Part shown: positions 6,779 to 12,496 of the stretch, one piece after another | How positions within the stretch are numbered: position 1 is the first letter of the stretch | How the letters are laid out: each line of letters opens with the position of its first letter | Source of the DNA: Porphyromonadaceae bacterium UBA4277 | Lineage (GTDB): Bacteria > Bacteroidota > Bacteroidia > Bacteroidales > Muribaculaceae | Reading direction: 5' to 3' | NCBI GenBank assembly: GCA_002395965.1 | Contig: DGVT01000035.1 | Location: 20,135-32,630, forward strand | DNA length: 12,496 bases | Translations under genes and position numbers: made by a program | Notes under the pieces: generated by a model | What the model was told of the DNA's origin: nothing | Seen by the model: only the letters and a program-made list of their open reading frames with translations | Database searches by the model: none

Positions 6779-8464
6779 ATGCATAATACTTGTTCAACTC
6801 ACATCACAACCCTGGGCCGCTTGATCGCCTTGTGCGTGCTGGCTGTGACGTCGGTGCTCACAGCCGGTTCGACCACTTCGATAGCGTCGCTCTATGAGGC
6901 CTTTAACGACTCGCGCGGAAATCGGCAGGTGCTCGTGGCCAATGAACTGATGCAGGCCTTGAAAGTGCAGGACTATATCGATACCCTTTATCGCTTTTCC
7001 AATAGCGAGACAACGCTCATGAATTCACAGGTGCATTACCACATGAGTGAATACTACTATCTCACGTCTAATTACGAACAAGCTCTGGAAGCCGGCAAGC
7101 GGGCATGTGAGGCCAGCCGGCACCTGCGAGATGCCTTCTACAGTAGCGACCTGAACAATCTGCTCGGCATCACGCATGTGAGGCTGGGAAACTATGCCGA
7201 TGCGCTAACATACTTTGAAAAAGCCTATAAGATTGATTTGGAGCTTCGCGACGAAGAGCGCCTGAGCAGCGACATGAACAGCCAGGCCTCGGTATATCTG
7301 TCGGCAAAGCTCCCCGCGCAAGGCATTGCTTGCATCAACGAAGCCATTGCTATTGAGCGAAAATTACAGCATGACGATTGCTTGGCCATCAGGCTGGGCA
7401 TGGCCAGTGAGCTATACTTGCTCGACAACCAGCCGCAAGCGGCTCTAATCTATGCCAAAGAGGCCTATGAGCTTGACCACAATGCCGGACGCCGTGTAAA
7501 GGCTGCTATAAGGCAATCGCAGCTTGCAGCAGCCATGATGGCACTCGACAGTTTGGCACCCGCAATGAAAAACCTTGAGAATGCCGTTGCAGTACTTAAA
7601 GAGGCGGGCGAGAAAAATTCATTGTCGATTTGCTACAGTCAGTTAGGTAAACTGGCTCTCAAAACGGGAAAGCTTGATGCGGCCGAAAATTATTTTACCC
7701 TGACGCTTGAGTTGTGTTCCGAGACCGGTAACCGAAGCATAGAGCGGCAGGCTGAGTATGGATTGTGGCAGTTGCTCAGAGCCAAGAACCCTGCATTGGC
7801 ATTGAAACATCTTGAGCGCTACAATGTCTTGACCGACAGCCTGCTTGCCTACGACACCATGGCGCAGCTCAATAGCTTCCGCATAAAGTTCAGAACCGAC
7901 GAGTTGCAACGGCAAAATCACAACTACTCGAAGCGGGTGAAGGTGCTTGCATGGACTTGTGCAGCACTGGTGATATTAATGCTCATCAGCTTTCAGTTTG
8001 TGTTTCACTATCGCAAGAAATTGCGGCAGCAGCCTATGCCGGGAAACGAGCATCTTAAAATACAAGATAATTTCCCTACCAATGTCGATGAGGAAAGTGT
8101 AGCTTCTTCCGACCAACTGGTGCCCGTGGTTGATGCCATATATGCCCAGATGGCTTCGGGACAGTGTGGTGAAGCATCTATTTCAACTCACATGGGCATC
8201 TCGGTGCGCAAGTTGCGTGATATAATTGCCGAAAACACCGGCGAAAAGCCTGCAGCATTTATTATGAATGTGCGTTTGGCCTATGCCAAGAGGCTATTGA
8301 AGAACAGCGAGCAACCTGTGAGTGAAATATCGCAGCGGTGTGGCTTTCACAGTATAGCGCATTTTTCTAAGGCTTTCAAAGCCGTGTGTGGTGTGTCGCC
8401 CACGCAGTACCGCCGCATGAGCACCATCGAGCCAAATGACGATAACCAAAGTAATAACCTATAA
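6779..8464 (+). CDS. Membrane-anchored TPR sensor with AraC-type DNA-binding domain
   Basis: A 561-residue one-component regulator. Order: an N-terminal hydrophobic signal or anchor (about 12-30); a helical region of TPR-like repeats (about 40-350), for example YYYLTSNYEQALEAGKRAC, GNYADALTYFEKAYKID and GKLDAAENYFTLTLEL; a coiled linker; a transmembrane helix (388-409) followed by the basic HYRKKLRQ; then an AraC/XylS domain (about 448-546). Its two helix-turn-helix parts are ISTHMGISVRKLRDII (468-483) and VSEISQRCGFHSIAHFSKAF (514-533), ending in GVSPTQYRR. Topology places the TPRs outside the inner membrane and the DNA-binding domain in the cytoplasm. There is no kinase or receiver domain, so it is not a hybrid two-component protein. 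It lies 11 bp before a lipoprotein gene, a plausible target or partner. The signal sensed is unknown. Confidence 0.88.
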   Translation: MHNTCSTHITTLGRLIALCVLAVTSVLTAGSTTSIASLYEAFNDSRGNRQVLVANELMQALKVQDYIDTLYRFSNSETTLMNSQVHYHMSEYYYLTSNYEQALEAGKRACEASRHLRDAFYSSDLNNLLGITHVRLGNYADALTYFEKAYKIDLELRDEERLSSDMNSQASVYLSAKLPAQGIACINEAIAIERKLQHDDCLAIRLGMASELYLLDNQPQAALIYAKEAYELDHNAGRRVKAAIRQSQLAAAMMALDSLAPAMKNLENAVAVLKEAGEKNSLSICYSQLGKLALKTGKLDAAENYFTLTLELCSETGNRSIERQAEYGLWQLLRAKNPALALKHLERYNVLTDSLLAYDTMAQLNSFRIKFRTDELQRQNHNYSKRVKVLAWTCAALVILMLISFQFVFHYRKKLRQQPMPGNEHLKIQDNFPTNVDEESVASSDQLVPVVDAIYAQMASGQCGEASISTHMGISVRKLRDIIAENTGEKPAAFIMNVRLAYAKRLLKNSEQPVSEISQRCGFHSIAHFSKAFKAVCGVSPTQYRRMSTIEPNDDNQSNNL

Positions 8465-8475
8465 TTTTCACAATT

Positions 8476-9243
8476 ATGATGACCCAAAAAATTAAGACTG
8501 AATTAATTGCTCTTTCATTAGCACTTTTAGCGCTGGCAGGTTGTGGCCAGTCAGAGCAAACAACCACAGTTGCAACGTCGGCTGCAGGCGAGCAGATAGC
8601 CGAGTCGTCGGCCAATGCCGACGTCGCTCAGCCGGCAATGCAGGCCGGTGGAGATATGTCGTGCTCGATCGACGGGGCGATAGACCACGACAGCTGGAAT
8701 GCATCGCAGCATTCAGATGTAACATTCACACATTTTCCGGCATCGCTGCGTGAGTTTGAAAGTGCATTCAGCCAGCTGGCCGGCGAACCGCAAGGAGCCG
8801 TGGCGCTGCAAGTTATGGCGTTTGAGCTCTATAGGCGTAACCCAGCCGAGGGTGAAAAAGCACTGAAGATGGTAAACACCGATGTTAACTGCACACAGAC
8901 GCTTCGACAGCTCAAGCAGATGATGGATACTAAAGATGCCGTCTATGCACGGCCTTATCTGGCTGCAGCATTGCTGCGTGGGGCTACGCCCGACAACGGC
9001 TATACTCCCGATGAGCCCTACACACTGCAAGTGCGGGTAAACCCGGTGTCGAAATATCAAGAAAGTGAAATGCTCGGCGGCACGGTGATATATCTGCAAG
9101 TTGATAGCAAGGGATGGGACACCAACTGGCGAGGCGTGGAAGTCGTGAAGCCTGAGGGCAGCGACCACTACTTGGTGAGCAACTGCCCGGCGCTCTACAC
9201 ACAGTGCAAGAAGGTGAAGGGTGCTTGGAAAGAGCCCAAATAG
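8476..9243 (+). CDS. Lipoprotein of unknown function (DUF6935-like)
   Basis: A 255-residue lipoprotein. The signal ends in the lipobox LAGC with Cys23 as the lipid anchor; two adjacent ATG codons (8476, 8479) are both possible starts. A Ser/Ala/Glu-rich tether (about 24-60) leads to a compact domain (about 61-250). This contains FESAFSQLAGEPQGAVALQV, YARPYLAAALLRGATPDNGYTP, QVRVNPVSKYQES, GWDTNWRGVEVVKPEGSDHY and a final SNCPALYTQCKK. I recall this pattern from a domain of unknown function numbered near DUF6935, found also in Firmicutes, but cannot verify it. The mature region has four cysteines (63, 139, 237, 244) that could form disulfides. It follows the TPR/AraC gene by 11 bp. Confidence 0.75.
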   Translation: MMTQKIKTELIALSLALLALAGCGQSEQTTTVATSAAGEQIAESSANADVAQPAMQAGGDMSCSIDGAIDHDSWNASQHSDVTFTHFPASLREFESAFSQLAGEPQGAVALQVMAFELYRRNPAEGEKALKMVNTDVNCTQTLRQLKQMMDTKDAVYARPYLAAALLRGATPDNGYTPDEPYTLQVRVNPVSKYQESEMLGGTVIYLQVDSKGWDTNWRGVEVVKPEGSDHYLVSNCPALYTQCKKVKGAWKEPK

Positions 9244-9295
9244 ATAGCTTGATTTTCACACATCATCCCATTCACCACTATAACTCCACAAGAAA

Positions 9296-9820
9296 ATGAA
9301 AACTACAAGATTATTACTAATTATGGGACTGTTGGCAATGCTCGGATTGAGCTGTAACACTAAGGTTAAAGGTGATGGCAAGCGCAGCAGCGATTATGTG
9401 AAGCGCGCGGTCCCCGCCGGCAAGCTGATTGGCTTCAACTATGTTCACAGCGGCACAATGGCACAGCCCTTCAAGGAATATGACCTTCAGTTGCTCGACA
9501 ATGGCAAGGTGCAGCTCTATGCTCACGATTTAGATAAGTATCACGACACAATCCTGGTGGGTGCCGAGGTGCTCGACACAGTGGCCAGGATGATTATTGA
9601 CAACGACATCTATCGCTACAAAGACCATTTTGAGCCGGGAGTGCAAGTCTATGATGGCGAGGGATGGCGTTACAGTGCCCTCTACGACGACAACACGCAC
9701 CTGAGCTCGGGTGGCACCAATGCCTGGCCACGGCACTTTGCTCTGCCCATAATTGCTGCCTACCTCGACTCGATTGCTGTCAAGGGCGGTGCGCTCAATA
9801 AGCTCACCGAATACTGGTGA
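9296..9820 (+). CDS. Hypothetical lipoprotein
   Basis: A 174-residue lipoprotein with the lipobox LGLSC and Cys20 as the lipidated residue, followed by a Lys/Gly/Ser tether. The mature part looks beta-rich: GFNYVHSGTMAQPFKEYDLQ, a GKVQLYAHD turn, then ILVGAEVLDTVARMI, IYRYKDHFEP, GEGWRYSALYDDN and a C-terminal helix about 145-160. I do not recognise the family. It starts 52 bp after the preceding lipoprotein, and no promoter box is seen in that gap, so read-through from upstream is likely. It ends 20 bp from the convergent luxS stop, with only a weak 5-bp hairpin (9804-9820) across its last codons, so termination here is unclear. Confidence 0.7.
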   Translation: MKTTRLLLIMGLLAMLGLSCNTKVKGDGKRSSDYVKRAVPAGKLIGFNYVHSGTMAQPFKEYDLQLLDNGKVQLYAHDLDKYHDTILVGAEVLDTVARMIIDNDIYRYKDHFEPGVQVYDGEGWRYSALYDDNTHLSSGGTNAWPRHFALPIIAAYLDSIAVKGGALNKLTEYW

Positions 9821-9840
9821 TTGAGATGGGGTAGGTAGGG

Positions 9841-10335
9841 CTATGCGTCGGCAAAAACCATGCCGTCGTCGCCGATAATCTGCAGCTTGGTGTACTCGCT
9901 GTGGAAGTCATCTTGCAGGCGGCGAAGATAACGGGCGCTTTCCCACTTGCACATGGGCAGGTCGTGGAGCAGGTAGTTGCCACATGCCTCGGGGCGTGTG
10001 GCAGGCACCTCGTTCTGCGTGAGAATCCACTTGAGGCACTCGATGGTCAGGCTGCGCATGTCCTCAGCAGTGTAGGCTCCGGTCATGATAACGTACATGC
10101 CTGTCAGGCAACCCATCGGACCGACATACACCACGTCGTCCTTGGCCGCGCTGTTGCGAAACCATGTGGCCATCAGGTGCTCTAAGCTGTGCATTGCAGC
10201 AGGGGCCACGGCAGGCTCCTTGTTGGGCTCGGTGATGCGAAGGTCAAATGTCGTGAAGCCTTTATCTTCGCGTGAAATGTAGATGCCCGGCTTCAAGTGT
10301 GTGTGGTCGATGGTAAAACTCTTAATGACTTCCAT
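9841..10335 (-). CDS. luxS: S-ribosylhomocysteine lyase LuxS
   Basis: A 164-residue cytoplasmic metalloenzyme that splits S-ribosylhomocysteine into homocysteine and DPD, the precursor of autoinducer-2, as part of the activated methyl cycle. The metal-binding motif HSLEH (49-53; His49, Glu52, His53) is intact, with the catalytic Cys76 in GPMGCLTG and the third metal ligand Cys118 in PEACGNY. FDLRITEPN near the N-terminus and the overall length also match the family. No pfs/mtnN gene is nearby. The gene lies 53 bp downstream of a secreted-protein gene on the same strand; the gap has no clear TAnnTTTG box, so it may be co-transcribed with it. Confidence 0.97.
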   Translation of the reverse strand: MEVIKSFTIDHTHLKPGIYISREDKGFTTFDLRITEPNKEPAVAPAAMHSLEHLMATWFRNSAAKDDVVYVGPMGCLTGMYVIMTGAYTAEDMRSLTIECLKWILTQNEVPATRPEACGNYLLHDLPMCKWESARYLRRLQDDFHSEYTKLQIIGDDGMVFADA

Positions 10336-10388
10336 AATTAGTTATACTTTATTATTCAACATGATGTGTAGTGCACAGTGGCAGGTCG

Positions 10389-10952
10389 TTATTCCGGGTC
10401 GTAGTCGCCCACATCGGCACGGGTGAAGGTCTGTGATGTGCCGGCACTGTCGTCGAGGGTGAGCGTGTCGTGAGTGAGGCCTGAGATGGTGAATGTTTCG
10501 TTCAGAGCCGAAGTGAATTGCTGGAATTGCCCGCGCAACAGGGCCTTGAGCGAGTTGATTGTGGGCATGATTTTCTCCACAATGGCATTGGCACGCTCTA
10601 CGTCTAAGTTGGGCATCATCACTTCGGTGCAGTTCACTTCCAGGTCGTCGGTGTTCAAGCTGAGCGAGAGCTGTGTGCCGTTCTGCTTCCAGGTGCCGTT
10701 AAGGTTGGTGCCATAACCCAGCTGCAGCAGGCCTTCGGGTGTGCCTTGCTTGAGTGCATCAATCTCCATTTTGAGCTCGCAGTTGGCGTTCAGACTGTGA
10801 TCCTGGTCAAAGTATAGTGTGATGATGAGCTTGCCGGGAGTTTCGTTGCCGCTCATATCGATTTGTGCCTCCCAGTTTCCGATGAGAGACTGTGCTGTAG
10901 CCGCTAATGCGAAGAATAATGTGCAGGTGAGTGAAAGAAGGAGTCGGTTCAT
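10389..10952 (-). CDS. Secreted small beta-rich protein, lipocalin-like
   Basis: A 187-residue exported protein with a signal peptide (about 1-20, cleaved at ATA before QS). The mature start SLIGNWEAQID resembles the first strand of lipocalin-like or Bacteroidales barrel domains. Alternating strands follow: GKLIITLYFDQDHSL, ANCELKMEID, LNGTWKQNGTQLSLSL. An insertion with helical character (about 113-150) separates these from a final TFTISGLTHDTLTLDD. Cys58 and Cys108 could form a disulfide. I cannot assign a family with confidence. Upstream DNA carries a good -7 box and a divergent gene; luxS follows after 53 bp, so this may be the first gene of that transcript. Confidence 0.7.
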   Translation of the reverse strand: MNRLLLSLTCTLFFALAATAQSLIGNWEAQIDMSGNETPGKLIITLYFDQDHSLNANCELKMEIDALKQGTPEGLLQLGYGTNLNGTWKQNGTQLSLSLNTDDLEVNCTEVMMPNLDVERANAIVEKIMPTINSLKALLRGQFQQFTSALNETFTISGLTHDTLTLDDSAGTSQTFTRADVGDYDPE

Positions 10953-11009
10953 TGTCGTGATGCTTTAATGTTAGTTATGATCATGAGTTTAGATGTATCA
11001 ATTTCAATG

Positions 11010-11044
11010 CAAAATTACTGAATTATTTGCAATTTTATTTCAAA
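11010..11044 (-). promoter_or_regulatory. Promoter of the secreted beta-rich protein gene (and possibly luxS)
   Basis: On the minus strand TTTG (11041-11044) is followed after 23 bp by TAATTTTG (11010-11017), a full -7 match with slightly long spacing. The -7 box is 57 bp before the ATG at 10952, giving a leader of about 50 nt. Confidence 0.5.
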
Positions 11045-11057
11045 AGCCGTTTTATAT

Positions 11058-11088
11058 TTTGTGAAATGAATGCTTTTGCTTAAATTTG
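11058..11088 (+). promoter_or_regulatory. Promoter of the tandem SH3-like protein gene
   Basis: TTTG (11058-11061), a 19-bp spacer and TAAATTTG (11081-11088) form a textbook Bacteroidetes promoter. Transcription would start near 11093, leaving about 18 nt before the ATG at 11111. This is the best promoter in the window and it is interleaved with the divergent one. Confidence 0.75.
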
Positions 11089-11110
11089 CAGCTATAAACC
11101 CTAAAATTGT

Positions 11111-11632
11111 ATGATTATGAAAAAGACATTATTGACTTTGTTGCTCGGTGTAGCTCTCTCGATAGGAGCGGCAGCAGCCGACTTTGTGACCATTACTGGA
11201 ACTAACGTGCGCTTGCGTATGAAGCCGTCGTTGCAGAGTGAGACCCTCACTACTTCAGCAGGAGTTAACATTCATCCCAAAAAAGGTGAGAAACTTGAGT
11301 GCCTGGGAGCATCAGGTGATTTCTATAAGGTTAAGTACAAAGGTAAAACTGTGTATGTGTCGAAACAGTTTGCCAAACCGGCTGGGGCCGCGTCGAGTGG
11401 TCAAGTAGCCAAAACGACGGGTCAGCGCTATGTGATAGTTGGCGGAGAGAGTGTGCGTCTGCGCATGCAGCCATCTCTCAAGGCAAAGACATTGCAGCAC
11501 AACGGCGTTAACGTGCATCCCAAGAAAGGCGAGCGCATTAAGCTCATGGGCGAAGAGGGCGACTTCTACAAGGTGAACTATCAGGGCAACTATGTGTATA
11601 TCTCAAAGGATTATGCCTACCCCGAAGAATAA
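11111..11632 (+). CDS. Secreted protein with two tandem SH3-like (SH3b) domains
   Basis: A 173-residue exported protein. Two in-frame ATGs are available (11111 and 11117); the second gives MKKTLLTLL, a standard signal start, and may be the real one. The signal peptide ends near GAAAA before DF. Two copies of one domain follow (about 25-87 and 106-167), similar along their whole length: NVRLRMKPSLQSETL / SVRLRMQPSLKAKTL, GVNIHPKKGEKLECLG / GVNVHPKKGERIKLMG, and GDFYKVKYKGKTVYVSK / GDFYKVNYQGNYVYISK. They are joined by a Gly/Ala/Ser linker (about 91-105). The pattern is that of bacterial SH3 domains, which often bind peptidoglycan or other wall polymers; no enzyme domain is attached. The pI should be high. 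The gene has its own promoter and terminator. Confidence 0.82.
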   Translation: MIMKKTLLTLLLGVALSIGAAAADFVTITGTNVRLRMKPSLQSETLTTSAGVNIHPKKGEKLECLGASGDFYKVKYKGKTVYVSKQFAKPAGAASSGQVAKTTGQRYVIVGGESVRLRMQPSLKAKTLQHNGVNVHPKKGERIKLMGEEGDFYKVNYQGNYVYISKDYAYPEE

Positions 11633-11661
11633 GGTCCTGCAACAACCTTGCTAAAATAAAG

Positions 11662-11697
11662 AATATGGGCACCTGCCATTGCGCGGGTGCCCATATT
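11662..11697. terminator. Bidirectional terminator between convergent genes
   Basis: A perfect 12-bp stem (11662-11673 with 11686-11697: AATATGGGCACC against GGTGCCCATATT) around a 12-base loop. It is followed by TTTTA on the plus strand and, read on the minus strand, by CTTTATTTTAG. It lies 29 bp after the SH3 gene stop and 25 bp from the MFS gene stop, so it serves both. Confidence 0.88.
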
Positions 11698-11722
11698 TTA
11701 AGCTCTATTGTGAAAGAGTGAC

Positions 11723-12496
11723 TTACTTGATGTTAGGCTCTTCCAGGCCAAGGCCTTTCTTGCGGTCGATGACCTTGAGCAGCAAGCCTAATAGCAGTGC
11801 AGCCACGCCGAGGCATGCGAGCATTACTAATGGCCAGGTATAGTTGAGCTGTGTGGGGTCGGTCACGCCGGGGTTGGTCTTGTCAAGCACCTTGCCAATC
11901 AGTAGCGGGAACAGCCACAAGCCGATGTTCTGAATCCAGAAAATCAGGGCATAGGCCGAACCGATGACCTTGGCATCCACCAGCTTGGGCACGCTGGGCC
12001 ACAGCGAGGCCGGAACCAACGAGAACGAAGCACCGAGCACCAGGATGGTGACGTAGGCGATGATGATGCCGCCCACTGCGCTACCCTTGAACATGGGCAA
12101 CACAAAGGCAAAGGTCAGGTGGCAGCCGATGAGCAGCAGCGAGCCTAACACGAGCATTGAGGCTGCCTTGCCCTTGTAGTCAACATAGTTGCCTAAGATG
12201 GGAGTGATGAGCACTGCCAGCAGGGGGAACACAGCGAAGATGGCTTCGGCGCTCTGGCGCATGAAGCCCATGTAGCAATAGGCAACAAGGGCGATGATCG
12301 ACACTGCAAGCATGCCATATTTTGAACCCTTTGCCTTCATGAAGTTACTGGCAAATCCGGCGGCAGCCACAACCAGCATGATGACATATTGCACGATAGT
12401 GACTGTGGGGCTTGCCCAGAACGAGTCGGCTGCTGGCTCGGTGAGTGTGAGGTTACACTGCAGCATGTTAACGGCATACTTCTGGAAGGGGAAGAT
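11723..12496 (-). CDS. MFS transporter, C-terminal part (runs off the window)
   Basis: The reading frame is open to the right edge, so the N-terminal half and the true start are outside; the ATG at 12466 is internal. About 257 residues are visible, beginning IFPFQKYAVN. There are roughly seven hydrophobic segments, ending in a basic, cytoplasmic tail (DRKKGLGLEEPNIK). GNYVDYKGKAAS resembles the MFS motif A loop (GxxxDxxGxR/K) between two helices, and SLVPASLWPSVPKLV and SAYALIFWIQNIGLWLFPLL are typical of a Bacteroidetes MFS group related to MFSD1-like transporters, a recollection only. The substrate cannot be told. Confidence 0.85.
   Translation of the reverse strand: MFPFQKYAVNMLQCNLTLTEPAADSFWASPTVTIVQYVIMLVVAAAGFASNFMKAKGSKYGMLAVSIIALVAYCYMGFMRQSAEAIFAVFPLLAVLITPILGNYVDYKGKAASMLVLGSLLLIGCHLTFAFVLPMFKGSAVGGIIIAYVTILVLGASFSLVPASLWPSVPKLVDAKVIGSAYALIFWIQNIGLWLFPLLIGKVLDKTNPGVTDPTQLNYTWPLVMLACLGVAALLLGLLLKVIDRKKGLGLEEPNIK

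Noticed and set aside
6779..8464. Hybrid two-component regulator
   Set aside because: There is no histidine kinase, ATPase or receiver domain between the TPR part and the AraC domain; it is a one-component protein.
9804..9820. Terminator at the end of the second lipoprotein gene
   Set aside because: The stem is only 5 bp (TCACC/GGTGA), lies within the last codons, and has no T tract after it.
12464..12466. ATG at 12466 as the start of the MFS gene
   Set aside because: The frame stays open to the window edge with typical MFS residues (FPFQKYAVN) before it, and only about half of a transporter follows.

Overview
The window looks like chromosomal DNA of a Bacteroidales bacterium, possibly Muribaculaceae; the family-level guess is weak. 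The support is: several promoter -7 elements of the Bacteroidetes type TAnnTTTG, A-rich rather than Shine-Dalgarno leaders, many lipoproteins with a cysteine after a short hydrophobic signal, a type IX secretion (T9SS) C-terminal-domain-like mini-protein, a membrane-bound TPR/AraC regulator, and a DHH phosphoesterase paired with a DUF4827-type lipoprotein. There is no sign of a phage, insertion sequence, integrase, CRISPR array, tRNA or rRNA gene.

Layout. 1-239 is non-coding and holds a degenerate, GC-rich repeat array. 240-1859 (minus) is a tight two-gene unit: a DHH/DHHA1 phosphoesterase (NrnA type) followed 3 bp later by an FKBP-like lipoprotein. A divergent intergenic region (1860-2020) leads to a full-length DsbD-type thiol:disulfide transporter (2021-4018), closed by a strong hairpin. 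A convergent secreted SH3-like protein follows (4073-4585, minus). A 377-bp AT-rich gap then precedes a plus-strand run of five closely spaced genes (4963-9820): a T9SS-CTD-like secreted mini-protein, cardiolipin synthase, a TPR-transmembrane-AraC regulator and two lipoproteins. Convergent to these are luxS and, upstream of it, a secreted small beta-rich protein (9841-10952, minus). A divergent promoter region (10953-11110) drives a tandem SH3-like secreted protein (11111-11632), whose bidirectional terminator is shared with an MFS transporter running off the right edge (11723-12496, minus).

Function. Eight of the twelve complete genes encode proteins with export signals or an envelope location, and cardiolipin synthase and DsbD also act at the inner membrane. 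The most interesting unit is 4963-9820: a membrane-tethered one-component regulator lies between a phospholipid enzyme and two lipoproteins of unknown role, which would fit an envelope-sensing module. That reading is inference from gene order. The other genes are conserved housekeeping or hypothetical genes. I see no clear defence or mobile system here.
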